The notes under the pieces were generated by a model. The model was given only the letters and a program-made list of their open reading frames with translations, was not told the origin of the DNA and ran no database searches. Shown piece by piece: positions 32,158 to 40,832 of a stretch of DNA of 64,000 bases; the stretch's first letter is position 1; the number at the start of each line of letters is the position of its first letter. The stretch is from NCBI RefSeq assembly GCF_007995065.1, contig NZ_VOQR01000001.1, positions 1,367,001 to 1,431,000 on the forward strand. The letters are read 5' to 3'. A program made the position numbers and the translations under genes. The DNA is from Sphingomonas ginsenosidivorax (GTDB taxonomy: Bacteria > Pseudomonadota > Alphaproteobacteria > Sphingomonadales > Sphingomonadaceae).

Positions 32158-33213
32158 ATGCGGAAGCTGATTTTTGGCGCGGTGGCGGCGGGGCTGATGG
32201 GCGCGGCGCTGCCTGCCGGGGCGGACGTGAAGGCCGGCGTCGATGCCTGGTCCAGGGGAGACTTCCTCAAGGCCGTCGCCGAATGGCGGCCGCTCGCGAT
32301 CGCCGGCGATGCCGACGCGCAGTTCAACCTGGCGCAGGCGTACAAGCTCGGTCGCGGCGTGCCGCTCGATCCGGGGCTCGCCGAGAGCTGGTTCCGCAAG
32401 GCCGCGGTCCAGGGGCACCTGCAGGCCGAGGACAATTACGGGCTCGCGCTGTTCCAGTCGGGCAAGAAGACCGAGGCGCTGCCGTGGCTCGAGAAATCGG
32501 TCGCGCGTGGCGAACCTCGTACGCAGCTGGTGCTCGGCACGATGCTGTTCAACGGCGACGGCGTCGCGCGCGACTATCCCCGCGCCTATGCGCTGATGAC
32601 GCGCGCCTCGGCGTCGGGGCTGCAATCGGCCTCGCAGACGCTCGCGCAGATGGACCAGTATATCTCGCCCGCGGATCGCGAAAAGGGCACAGCCCTCGCC
32701 CAGCAATATGCCGCGCAGACCCGCATGACGCCTGCGCCGACCGGCACGCGCCCGCGCCAGACGGTCGCCAACGAACGGCCGACCGCACCCTCGCGCCAGC
32801 CCGCGCCGCAGGTCGCTGCCGCGCCGCCACGCCCGACGGTCGCCCAGACCACGGCCGCATCCGCGCCGACGCGCACGACGCCGCCGCGCGCTACCCCCGC
32901 TCCCGCGACGCGACCGGCGCCGGTGGCAAAGCCTGCTCCGACGCCCAAGGCCGTGGCGAAGGCGCCACCGAAGCCCGAGCCCAAGCCCGCGGCCCCTTCG
33001 GGCAACTGGCGGATCCAGCTCGGCGCGTTCGGTACGCCCGGCAATGCCGAGGCGCTGTGGAACCGCATCCGCGGCAAGCTCGGCGGCGCACAGCCCTATT
33101 ACGTCAAGGCCGGCACGGTGACCCGCCTCCAGGCCGGCGGCTTCGGCTCGAAGGCCGCGGCGACGCGCGCCTGCGCCGCCTCCGGGCAGCCCTGCGTCAT
33201 CGTCGCACCCTGA
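32158..33213 (+). CDS. Secreted Sel1-like repeat protein with C-terminal SPOR domain
   Basis: The 351-residue precursor has a signal peptide (FGAVAAGLMGAALPAGA, cleaved near residue 22), three or four Sel1-like repeats (about 25-165: YKLGRGVPLDPGLAESWFRK, NYGLALFQSGKKTEALPWLE, LFNGDGVARDYPRAYALMTR), a long Pro/Ala/Thr-rich linker (about 190-275), and a SPOR domain (NWRIQLGAFGTPGNAEALWN through SGQPCVIVAP). The order matches periplasmic septal SPOR proteins. It diverges from the ParA-like gene 167 bases away, so the ParA group and this SPOR protein bracket one promoter region; both SPOR proteins may belong to the same cell-division or envelope module. Confidence 0.87.
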   Translation: MRKLIFGAVAAGLMGAALPAGADVKAGVDAWSRGDFLKAVAEWRPLAIAGDADAQFNLAQAYKLGRGVPLDPGLAESWFRKAAVQGHLQAEDNYGLALFQSGKKTEALPWLEKSVARGEPRTQLVLGTMLFNGDGVARDYPRAYALMTRASASGLQSASQTLAQMDQYISPADREKGTALAQQYAAQTRMTPAPTGTRPRQTVANERPTAPSRQPAPQVAAAPPRPTVAQTTAASAPTRTTPPRATPAPATRPAPVAKPAPTPKAVAKAPPKPEPKPAAPSGNWRIQLGAFGTPGNAEALWNRIRGKLGGAQPYYVKAGTVTRLQAGGFGSKAAATRACAASGQPCVIVAP

Positions 33214-33272
33214 CACGGATCAATAGCCCCGCTAGGTCGTTCCGGTCTGACATCGACCGGGAGAAAGATGTA

Positions 33273-33758
33273 ATGCGTTTCACGAAATTCGCGCTGGCGG
33301 TTGCCGGCGCTGGCCTGGCCTGCGCCTGTTCGCCAAGCTCGACGACCGCGGGCAATGCCGCCGATACCGGAGCCGGCGACACCGTCTCGATCCGCAATCT
33401 CGCGGAAACCGAGGTCGCCCGGCCGGCGCGCGAGCCCGACCGGATCGCCGGCCGGTTGATCCCGACGCCGTCGGACAGCGGCTCGCGCTATTATCTGCTG
33501 CGCGAGCGCAAGGCGCTGACCGACACGCACATCGCCATCATCCGGCAGGAGCATGCCGGTCGCGTCGCCTATGCGCGCGCGGAGGTCGATTGCGACAAGC
33601 GCCTGTTCCACGTCCTCGGCACCGGGCCCAACCGCGCGCTGGTCGAAACCAACATCGCGCATGACGGGCCGCTGCGGCCGATCAAGGGCCTGCCGCTCCG
33701 CGAGGAACTGGCGCGCTATGTCTGCGAGGTCGCGGGTACGCCGCTCAAGGCCGCCTGA
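33273..33758 (+). CDS. Small lipoprotein of unknown function
   Basis: From the ATG at 33273 the product has 161 residues. The N-terminus is a lipoprotein leader (ALAVAGAGLACACSPSS) with two closely spaced cysteines, one of which is the likely lipidation site. The mature part contains ADTGAGDTVSIRNLAETEVA, a hydrophilic stretch, and two more cysteines (VDCDKRLF and YVCEVAG) that could be disulfide-bonded. I do not recognise a family. It follows the SPOR-protein gene by 59 bases, with a GGGAGAAAGATG ribosome-site-like region ahead of it, and ends just before a large inverted repeat that separates it from serB. Confidence 0.7.
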   Translation: MRFTKFALAVAGAGLACACSPSSTTAGNAADTGAGDTVSIRNLAETEVARPAREPDRIAGRLIPTPSDSGSRYYLLRERKALTDTHIAIIRQEHAGRVAYARAEVDCDKRLFHVLGTGPNRALVETNIAHDGPLRPIKGLPLREELARYVCEVAGTPLKAA

Positions 33759-33762
33759 TAGC

Positions 33763-33845
33763 CGTCATCCCGGGTTCGTCCCGGGATCCAGGGTTGTAGG
33801 CCTCAGCGTTCGTAACCCTGGATCCCGGGACACGCCCGGGATGAC
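33763..33845. repeat. Inverted repeat (GTCATCCCGGG family), probable bidirectional terminator
   Basis: The left arm GTCATCCCGGGTTCGTCCCG (33763-33782), followed by GGATCCAGGGTT, is mirrored by AACCCTGGATCCCGGG and CGCCCGGGATGAC ending at 33845. The structure fills the space between two convergent genes (small lipoprotein and serB), four bases from each stop. It looks like one copy of a chromosomal REP-type element and could end transcription from both sides. Confidence 0.7.
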
Positions 33846-33849
33846 GCAA

Positions 33850-34731
33850 TCAAGCCAGAACCCACTCGCTCCGCGCGATCCCCTGCGCATACAACAAAGC
33901 CGTCAGGTCCCCGTGATCGATCCGCGCCGCCGCCGCCGCCGCGACGATCGGCTTGGCGTGATAGGCGACCCCCAGCCCCGCCGCCTCGATCATCGCGAGG
34001 TCGTTCGCGCCGTCGCCGACCGCCAGCGTCGCCTCGGGCGCGAGCCCGTGCTCGGCGATCGCCGCCTGCAGCGTCGCCAGCTTGGTGTGCGACCCGACGA
34101 TCGGCTTGGTCACCGTCCCCGTCAGCGCCCCGTCGGCGATCTCAAGCACGTTGGCGATCGCGCGCTCGAACCCGATCTCGGCGGCCACGGGTTCGGCAAA
34201 CCGCGTGAACCCGCCCGACACCAGCACCGTCCGCGCGCCCCGCGCCCGCATCGTGCCGACCAGCGCCTTCGCCCCCGGCATGATCGTCACCCGCTCGGCC
34301 AGGCAGCGCGCGATCTCGCGCTCGTCCAGCCCCTCGAGCAGCGCCACGCGCGCGTCCAGGGCCGCCTCGAAATCGAGTTCGCCACGCATCGCGCGTTCGG
34401 TGATCTCGGCGATCTGCGGCTTGATCCCCGCATAGTCGGCGAGTTCGTCGATGCATTCGACCGTGATCATCGTCGAATCCATGTCGGCGATCAGCAGCGT
34501 CTTGGTGCGCGAGAAGCTCGGCTGCACGACGACGTCGGTCCGCGCGAACGCGCCCTCCAGCGCGCTTCGCGCGGCGTCGGGTGCCATGCCGAACAGCAGG
34601 TCGGCGGCGTACCCCTCGTCGATCCACCCCTGCCCGGCCGGCGCGCAGCCCGCCGCGGCCAGGCGGTCCATCGCGCTCGAAATATCGCCTGCGGTCAGCG
34701 TTCCTGCTGCTATCAACGTTGCGATGAACAT
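33850..34731 (-). CDS. serB: Phosphoserine phosphatase
   Basis: The 293-residue HAD-family enzyme makes L-serine from phosphoserine. Motif I is [20 protein letters not shown], with nucleophile and acid Asp in DMDST; motif II is [17 protein letters not shown]; motif IV/III is [20 protein letters not shown]. The N-terminal ~80 residues form a degenerate ACT-like region typical for alphaproteobacterial SerB. The ATG at 34731 gives the family N-terminus [10 protein letters not shown]. This start codon overlaps the divergent miaA start: bases 34729-34732 read CATG, a start codon on both strands. Expression of each gene must therefore use a promoter within the other gene or a leaderless start. Confidence 0.93.
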   Translation of the reverse strand: MFIATLIAAGTLTAGDISSAMDRLAAAGCAPAGQGWIDEGYAADLLFGMAPDAARSALEGAFARTDVVVQPSFSRTKTLLIADMDSTMITVECIDELADYAGIKPQIAEITERAMRGELDFEAALDARVALLEGLDEREIARCLAERVTIMPGAKALVGTMRARGARTVLVSGGFTRFAEPVAAEIGFERAIANVLEIADGALTGTVTKPIVGSHTKLATLQAAIAEHGLAPEATLAVGDGANDLAMIEAAGLGVAYHAKPIVAAAAAARIDHGDLTALLYAQGIARSEWVLA

Positions 34732-35650
34732 GGTTATCTCCGACCGTCCGAGGGTCGCGCTCATCGCAGGGCCGACCGCCAGCGGCAAGTCCGCGCTCGC
34801 GGTCGCGATCGCCCGCGCGCATGACGGCGTCGTCATCAACGCGGACTCCGCGCAGGTCTATGCAGACCTCCGCATCCTCACCGCGCGCCCCTCGCCCGAG
34901 GAAGAAGCGCAAGCCCCCCACGTCCTGTTCGGCCATGTCGACGCCGCCGACACCAGCTACTCCGCCGCGCGCTGGGCGTCCGAAGCGCGCGCCGCGATCG
35001 AGACCGCGCTGGGCGAGGGCAAGCTCCCGATCCTCGTCGGCGGTACCGGCCTCTACCTTCGCACGCTGATCGACGGCATCGCGCCGATCCCGGACATCGA
35101 CGCCGACATCCGTGCCACCGTCCGCGCGCTCCCCGTCGCGCAGGCACATGCCGCGCTGGCGCTAGAAGACCCGCACGCCGCCCAGCGCCTGTCTGCCAAC
35201 GACACCACCCGCGTCGCCCGTGCGTTGGAAGTCGTCCGTTCGACCGGTCGCACGCTCGCCGACTGGCACGCGGTCCCGACCGGCGGGATCGGCGATCGCA
35301 TCGCGCTCGGCGCCGGCATCCTCCTCCCCGACCGCGACTGGCTGTTCGACCGAATCGACGCGCGCGCCGCGCAGATGCTGGACGCTGGTGCGACCGACGA
35401 GGTCGCCTGCCTGCTCGCCCGCGCCGACCTGCCCCCCGAGGCCCCGATCCGCCGCACCATCGGCGTCCCCGAGATCGCGGCGTTGCTCGCCGGAGGGGCG
35501 GACCATACGACCACCCTCGACGCGCTGCGCCTCGTCACCCGCCGCTACGCCAAGCGCCAATATACCTGGTTCCGCAACCAGCCCCCCGCCGCCTGGACAA
35601 GGCTATCGGATTCAGAGCAGGCGCAGCAATTCGCAACAATGTTTCAATAG
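34724..35650 (+). CDS. miaA: tRNA dimethylallyltransferase
   Basis: This enzyme adds a dimethylallyl group to A37 of tRNAs that read UNN codons. The protein (308 residues from the ATG at 34724, or 306 from the ATG at 34730) has the P-loop [52 protein letters not shown] and the C-terminal [15 protein letters not shown]. These are all the family's substrate and tRNA-binding motifs. Length is normal. The gene is divergent from serB with overlapping start codons, and ends 87 bases before ilvB. The choice between the two ATGs cannot be made from sequence. Confidence 0.94.
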   Translation: MNMVISDRPRVALIAGPTASGKSALAVAIARAHDGVVINADSAQVYADLRILTARPSPEEEAQAPHVLFGHVDAADTSYSAARWASEARAAIETALGEGKLPILVGGTGLYLRTLIDGIAPIPDIDADIRATVRALPVAQAHAALALEDPHAAQRLSANDTTRVARALEVVRSTGRTLADWHAVPTGGIGDRIALGAGILLPDRDWLFDRIDARAAQMLDAGATDEVACLLARADLPPEAPIRRTIGVPEIAALLAGGADHTTTLDALRLVTRRYAKRQYTWFRNQPPAAWTRLSDSEQAQQFATMFQ

Positions 35651-35737
35651 ATACGGTTGACGCGCACTATAAATACCATTAGCCGCAGCCCCCACAGGGC
35701 GCTAAGGAGCCCGCACAACCACGAAGGACGTAGTGAC

Positions 35738-37495
35738 ATGGCCGAGAAAAGCGGAGCCGATATCCTGATCGAGGCGCTGGGCGATCTCGGTGTGGAGGTC
35801 GTCTTCGGCTATCCGGGTGGCGCCGTGCTGCCGATCTACGACGCGCTGTTCCGCGCCAACGCGAACGGCTCGCGGATCAAGCACATCCTGGTGCGCCACG
35901 AACAGGCCGCTACGCACGCCGCCGAGGGCTATGCCCGCTCGACCGGCAAGCCAGGCGTCGTGCTCGTGACGTCGGGCCCCGGCGCGACCAACGCGGTCAC
36001 CGGGATCACCGACGCGCTGATGGACTCGATTCCGATGGTGGTGATCACCGGCCAGGTGCCGACCGGCCTGATCGGCACCGACGCGTTCCAGGAGGCCGAC
36101 ACCGTCGGCATCACGCGTCACTGCACCAAGCACAATTATCTCGTGAAGGACCCGGCGAAGCTCGGCAGCGTGATCCACGAGGCGTTCCACATCGCCACGT
36201 CGGGCCGCCCCGGCCCGGTGGTCGTGGACATCCCCAAGGACGTCCAGGTCGCCACCGCGCGCTATGCGAAGCCCGGCCCGATCCAGCACAAGACCTATCG
36301 CCCGCAGGTGAAGGCCGACCAGAAGCAGATCGAGACGCTGGTCGACATGATCGCGGCCGCCGAACGCCCGATCTTCTACACCGGCGGCGGCATCATCAAT
36401 TCGGGTCCGGCAGCGTCGCAGCTGCTGCGCGAGCTGGTGCGCCTCACCGGCGTTCCGGTGACGTCGACGCTGATGGGCCTCGGCGCCTATCCCGCGAGTG
36501 GCGAGCACTGGCTCGGCATGCTCGGCATGCACGGCACCTACGAAGCCAACATGTCGATGAACCAGGCCGACCTCGTCGTCGCGCTCGGGTCCCGCTTCGA
36601 CGACCGCGTGACCGGCCGCCTCGACGCGTTCAGCCCGAACAGCCGGAAGGTGCATATCGACATCGATCGCTCGTCGGTGAACAAGACGGTGCGCGTCGAC
36701 CTCGCGATCATCGCCGATGTCGGCCACGCGCTCGAGGACATGGTGCGGATCTGGAAGGCGCGCCAGCACCCGAAGCCCGACACCACCGAGTGGCAGCAGC
36801 GCATCAAGGGCTGGCGCGCGATCAAGTGCCTCGACTTCCCCGAGACCGCGGACGAGATCGCACCGCAGCGCGCCATTCGCGCGCTGTGGGAGGCGACGCA
36901 CGCGCGCAACCCGATCATCACCACCGAGGTCGGCCAGCACCAGATGTGGGCGGCGCTCTATTACGGGTTCGAACAGCCGAACAAATGGCTGACCAGCGGC
37001 GGCCTCGGCACGATGGGCTACGGCCTGCCCGCCGCGATCGGCGCGCAGCTCGGCAACCCGAACGCGCTGGTCATCGACATCGCCGGCGAAGCGTCGATCC
37101 AGATGAACATCCAGGAGCTCGCCACCGCCGCGCAATACCGGCTGCCGGTCAAGATCTTCATCCTCAACAACGAATATATGGGGATGGTCCGCCAGTGGCA
37201 GGAGCTCACCTATGAGAGCCGCTATGCAGAGAGTTACAGCGATTCCCTGCCGGACTTCGTGAAGCTCGGCGAGGCCTATGGCTGGAAGGGCATCCGGATC
37301 GAGACCAACGACGAGCTGGACGCCGGGATCGCCGCGATGCTCGACCATGACGGCCCGGTGATCGTCGACTGCCGCGTCGCGAAGCTCGCCAACTGCTTCC
37401 CGATGATCCCGAGCGGAGCGGCGCATACCGACATGATCCTCCAGGCCAACGAGGTCTCGGGCACGATGGACGACGAAGCGAAGGCGCTGGTTTAA
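35738..37495 (+). CDS. ilvB: Acetolactate synthase, large (catalytic) subunit
   Basis: The 585-residue ThDP enzyme condenses two pyruvates to acetolactate, or pyruvate with 2-ketobutyrate, in the first common step of valine, leucine and isoleucine synthesis. N-terminal marks are VVFGYPGGAVLPIYDAL and LVRHEQAATHAAEGYARSTG (catalytic Glu); the FAD region contains NQADLVVALGSRFDDRVTGR; the ThDP-Mg motif is VIDIAGEASIQMNIQELATA followed by ILNNEYMGMVRQWQ. I start at the ATG at 35738, with AAGGACG ahead; the in-frame TTG at 35657 would add 27 non-conserved residues. The small subunit gene follows after a palindromic repeat. A possible promoter (TTGACG, 35657) is weak. Confidence 0.96.
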   Translation: MAEKSGADILIEALGDLGVEVVFGYPGGAVLPIYDALFRANANGSRIKHILVRHEQAATHAAEGYARSTGKPGVVLVTSGPGATNAVTGITDALMDSIPMVVITGQVPTGLIGTDAFQEADTVGITRHCTKHNYLVKDPAKLGSVIHEAFHIATSGRPGPVVVDIPKDVQVATARYAKPGPIQHKTYRPQVKADQKQIETLVDMIAAAERPIFYTGGGIINSGPAASQLLRELVRLTGVPVTSTLMGLGAYPASGEHWLGMLGMHGTYEANMSMNQADLVVALGSRFDDRVTGRLDAFSPNSRKVHIDIDRSSVNKTVRVDLAIIADVGHALEDMVRIWKARQHPKPDTTEWQQRIKGWRAIKCLDFPETADEIAPQRAIRALWEATHARNPIITTEVGQHQMWAALYYGFEQPNKWLTSGGLGTMGYGLPAAIGAQLGNPNALVIDIAGEASIQMNIQELATAAQYRLPVKIFILNNEYMGMVRQWQELTYESRYAESYSDSLPDFVKLGEAYGWKGIRIETNDELDAGIAAMLDHDGPVIVDCRVAKLANCFPMIPSGAAHTDMILQANEVSGTMDDEAKALV

Positions 37496-37515
37496 TGAAG
37501 AACAACGCGAAACTG

Positions 37516-37617
37516 CTCCCCTCCCGCATGCGGGAGGGGCTGGGGGAGGGCCTGTCCGACGCACGCGCGTCGTTCGGGACATGCCCTCCCCTAACCCCTC
37601 CCATGAATGGGAGGGGG
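37516..37617. repeat. Palindromic repeat pair (CTCCC...GGGAG family) between ilvB and ilvN
   Basis: A hairpin CTCCCGCATGCGGGAG is followed by GGGCTGGGGGAGGGCCTGTC, then about 20 bases later the mirrored GGGACATGCCCTCCCCTAAC and a second hairpin CTCCCATGAATGGGAG. The two halves form one larger imperfect inverted repeat, like a paired REP element. It ends five bases before the ilvN ATG, so ilvN's ribosome site (GGGGGATCTG) lies in the element's edge. Confidence 0.75.
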
Positions 37618-37622
37618 ATCTG

Positions 37623-38138
37623 ATGCACATCACCACCGCCCCCACCGAGCGTCACACGCTCGCCGTCGTCGTCGACAACGAACCCGGCATCCTCGCCCGG
37701 ATCGCCGGCCTGTTCACCGCGCGCGGCTACAACATCGAGAGCCTGACGGTGAGCGAGATCACGGCGGACAAGTCGGTCAGCCGCATCACCATCGTCACGT
37801 CCGCGTCCGCGGCGACGATGGAGCAGATCCTCGCGCAGCTCGACCGGCTGATCCCGGTCCACAGCGTCACCGACCTGACCGCGCTCGGGCCGCACGTCGA
37901 ACGCGAGCTCGCGCTGGTGAAGGTCCGCGGCACCGGCGACCACCGGATCGAGGCACTCCGCCTCGCAGACGTCTACCGCGCGCGCGTGGTCGACGCGACG
38001 ACGTCGAGCTTCGTGTTCGAGGTCACCGGCGGCCGCGAGAAGATCGACACCTTCGTCACGCTGATGGCGGAGGTCGGCCTGATCGAGGTCGCGAGAACCG
38101 GCATCGTCGCCATCGCCCGCGGCAAGGACGCGGCGTAA
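37623..38138 (+). CDS. ilvN: Acetolactate synthase, small (regulatory) subunit
   Basis: The 171-residue protein has the N-terminal ACT domain (HTLAVVVDNEPGILARIAGL, TARGYNIESLTV, residues about 10-85) and the C-terminal IlvH-type domain (RELALVKVRGTGDHRIEALR, ATTSSFVFEVTGGREKIDTF). It binds valine and tunes the catalytic subunit. I choose the ATG at 37623 (MHITTAPTERHTL). Translation starts immediately after a repeat element that carries its ribosome-binding region, which may limit expression relative to ilvB. Naming ilvN versus ilvH is conventional. Confidence 0.94.
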   Translation: MHITTAPTERHTLAVVVDNEPGILARIAGLFTARGYNIESLTVSEITADKSVSRITIVTSASAATMEQILAQLDRLIPVHSVTDLTALGPHVERELALVKVRGTGDHRIEALRLADVYRARVVDATTSSFVFEVTGGREKIDTFVTLMAEVGLIEVARTGIVAIARGKDAA

Positions 38139-38143
38139 CCTAA

Positions 38144-39286
<1,143 letters not shown>

Positions 39287-39307
39287 AGGCGTCAGGCGAC
39301 AATACTC

Positions 39308-39430
39308 ATCCTCCCCCGCCAGGGGGAGGTGGCAGGCGCAGCCTGACGGAGGGGGCGGTAAGCGATGCAACCGTTCCGTGTCCGCCCCCTCCGTCACCTT
39401 CGGCGACACCTCCCCCTTGCGGGGGAGGAT
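39308..39430. repeat. Inverted repeat (ATCCTCCCCC family)
   Basis: ATCCTCCCCCGCCAGGGGGA at the left is mirrored by CTCCCCCTTGCGGGGGAGGA at the right, and the inner arms ACGGAGGGGGCGG and CCGCCCCCTCCGT also pair. It lies 22 bases after the ilvC stop and could act as its transcription end. Confidence 0.75.
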
Positions 39431-39437
39431 TCTGCCT

Positions 39438-39515
39438 GTTCCCCCGCGAAAGCGGGGGTCCAGGAGCCCCAAGCGCCACCGCCCGCAACCCTGGACTCCC
39501 GCCTTCGCGGGAGAA
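39438..39515. repeat. Inverted repeat (GTTCCCCCGCGAAAGCGGGG family), copy 1
   Basis: GTTCCCCCGCGAAAGCGGGG followed by GTCCAGG is mirrored by CCTGGACTCCCGCCTTCGCG and GGAGAAC. A degenerate second copy of the same element is found at 40582-40660. Confidence 0.75.
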
Positions 39516-39548
39516 CAGCTCGGCGAGGCGGCGCCGCACCCCGAACCC

Positions 39549-39650
39549 CACCCCGGCGAAGGCCGGGGCCCAGCTGGGGGACTCGCATGGCGGCGGACGA
39601 TCCTCCGTTATATCCACCTTCCCAACTGGACCCCGGCCTCCGCCGGGGTG
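39549..39650. repeat. Inverted repeat (CACCCCGGCGAAGGCCGGGG family)
   Basis: CACCCCGGCGAAGGCCGGGG then CCCAGCTGG at the left pairs with CCAACTGGACCCCGGCCTCC then GCCGGGGTG at the right. Each arm also folds alone (CCCCGGC/GCCGGGG). Confidence 0.75.
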
Positions 39651-39790
39651 GCGTCATGGCAAAATTGAGTCTGTCCTACACGGCCAGCCAATGTCATCCT
39701 CCGCCCATGACTCGCGCATTCTCCCCTAGCGACCACACCGCACCCCGGCGCAGCCACCCGAGCCGCCCCCCGCGAATTTTCGCCGTTCTC

Positions 39791-39874
39791 GGTAAGTTCG
39801 TAAACTTACCCCACGGCGCCAACCGCCCGAAACCTCCAACCCAAGGGGTACGTAGCGTGAAGTTCCTCAACTTC
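39791..39874. promoter_or_regulatory. Two palindromes with AAGTT-N4-AACTT half-sites upstream of yceI
   Basis: GGTAAGTTCGTAAACTTACC (39791-39810) is a perfect 8-base inverted repeat with a 4-base spacer. GAAGTTCCTCAACTTC (39859-39874) repeats the same AAGTT-N4-AACTT core, exactly 66 bases downstream (core to core). Two matching palindromes on a non-REP pattern suggest binding sites for a dimeric regulator, for instance of TetR type, acting on yceI. No regulator gene is adjacent. Confidence 0.5.
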
Positions 39875-39976
39875 CGCGGCCGCGCGCGGTCTCTCGCGAA
39901 ACGCTCCGTTGCCACAACGACGTTTGACGCCAGCCCCCCGCTCGGCCAGCATCCCGCCATCAACAGGAGACCCCCC

Positions 39977-40576
39977 ATGCGCCTCATTCTCGCCGCCGTC
40001 CTCGCCGTCACCGCCGCCCCGCTGCTCGCGCAGGGCCTGCCGGGCGCCCCCGACAAGACGCGCGTCGCCGCCGGCACCTATGCCGTCGACCCGAACCACA
40101 CGCAGGTCACGTGGCAGGTCAACCACATGGGCTTCTCGATGCTCGAGGGGCAATTCGGCGCGTCGGGCGGCACCATCACGATCGATCCGGCCAAGCCCAA
40201 CGCGACCAAGGTCGAGGTGAGCTTCGCCACCGACCAGCTCTCGGTCACCGCGCCGGCCTTTGCCAATCACCTGAAGTCGAAGGACTTCTTCGACGTCGCC
40301 ACCAATCCGACCGCGACCTTCGTCTCGACCGGCGTCGTCGCGAGCGGCAACACCGCCAAGATCACCGGCAACCTGACGATCAAGGGCATCACCAAGCCCG
40401 TCACGCTCGATGCGACCTTCGTCGGCGCAGGCGGCAACCCGATGAACAAGAAAGTCAATTTCGGCTTCCGCGCGACCGGCTCGATCAAGCGCAGCGATTT
40501 CGGGCTCGGCATGGCGGTGCCCGTGGTGTCGGACAAGGTCGACCTGACGATCAACGCGGCCTTCTCGGCCAAGTAA
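39977..40576 (+). CDS. YceI family periplasmic protein (lipocalin-like isoprenoid binder)
   Basis: The 199-residue precursor has a signal peptide (LILAAVLAVTAAPLLA, cleaved near residue 19). The mature protein is a YceI beta-barrel: GTYAVDPNHTQVTWQVNHMG, SATDQLSVT-like FATDQLSVTAPAFANHLKSK, FFDVATNPTATFVS, ITGNLTIKGITKPVTLDATF and KRSDFGLGMAVPVVSDKVDL. The family binds amphipathic polyisoprenoids in the periplasm. I start at the ATG at 39977, preceded by AGGAGA. Palindromes upstream suggest specific regulation. Confidence 0.93.
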   Translation: MRLILAAVLAVTAAPLLAQGLPGAPDKTRVAAGTYAVDPNHTQVTWQVNHMGFSMLEGQFGASGGTITIDPAKPNATKVEVSFATDQLSVTAPAFANHLKSKDFFDVATNPTATFVSTGVVASGNTAKITGNLTIKGITKPVTLDATFVGAGGNPMNKKVNFGFRATGSIKRSDFGLGMAVPVVSDKVDLTINAAFSAK

Positions 40577-40581
40577 TCCCC

Positions 40582-40660
40582 GTTCCCCCGCGAAAGCGCG
40601 GGCCTGAGAGTCGCGCGCGCCTGCGCACGTGACCCCGGGCCCCCGCCTTCTCGGTAGAAC
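40582..40660. repeat. Inverted repeat (GTTCCCCCGCGAAAGC family), degenerate copy 2
   Basis: Begins GTTCCCCCGCGAAAGCGCGG and ends CCCCGCCTTCTCGGTAGAAC, matching the element at 39438-39515 but with several changes in the arms. It follows the yceI stop by five bases. Confidence 0.65.
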
Positions 40661-40706
40661 AACCTACTGGACAAGGGCCGCGCCCCTCCGATAGGGCGGT
40701 CCCCAG

Positions 40707-40748
40707 ATGATGCGTCCGCTGCTCTCGCTACGACTTACGCGCCCTTAG
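40707..40748 (+). CDS. Leucine-rich leader peptide of leuA
   Basis: A 13-codon frame reads MMRPLLSLRLTRP and ends at a TAG. Four of thirteen residues are leucine, encoded by CTG, CTC, CTA and CTT, and the first is preceded by AGGGCGG about seven bases before the ATG. It lies 84 bases before the 2-isopropylmalate synthase start. Short peptides rich in the pathway's end product are the hallmark of translation-coupled attenuation. This is too short for normal gene finding and was identified by eye. Confidence 0.6.
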   Translation: MMRPLLSLRLTRP

Positions 40749-40798
40749 GCGCGTCACCGTTTCGCGCGCCCGCTATGGCGCGCCCAGCGCCTAAGGGC
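40741..40798 (+). promoter_or_regulatory. Candidate leu attenuator (alternative hairpins) before leuA
   Basis: GCCCTTAGGCGC (40741-40752) overlaps the end of the leader peptide and pairs perfectly with GCGCCTAAGGGC (40787-40798). Between them GCGCGCC (40764-40770) pairs with GGCGCGC (40777-40783). Alternative pairings are possible: GGCGCG (40748-40753) with CGCGCC (40765-40770), and GGCGC (40777-40781) with GCGCC (40787-40791). Ribosome stalling at the Leu codons would change which form occurs. There is no clear U-run after the last hairpin, so control may act on translation or by a Rho-type mechanism. Confidence 0.5.
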
Positions 40799-40832
40799 TG
40801 ACCCATACGCTCCCGAACACGAGAGACCGGCC

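Larger units (their letters stand above)
39287..39976. other. 690-base non-coding region between ilvC and yceI, dense with palindromes
   Basis: I find no credible gene here. The first 360 bases hold three consecutive REP-type inverted repeats (listed separately). The remaining part, 39660-39976, carries two short palindromes with the same half-site (39791-39810 and 39859-39874) and otherwise GC-rich sequence leading to the yceI ribosome site AGGAGA at 39965-39970. Confidence 0.7.

Noticed and set aside
35651..35737. A possible attenuator leader peptide for ilvB (in-frame TTG at 35657 with Thr/Ile residues).
   Set aside because: It is in frame with ilvB, lacks a stop, has no run of Val/Leu/Ile codons and no clear alternative hairpins.
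39308..39650. Repeated palindromes after ilvC as a possible CRISPR array.
   Set aside because: The units are different large inverted repeats, not short identical direct repeats with unique spacers, and no cas genes are present.
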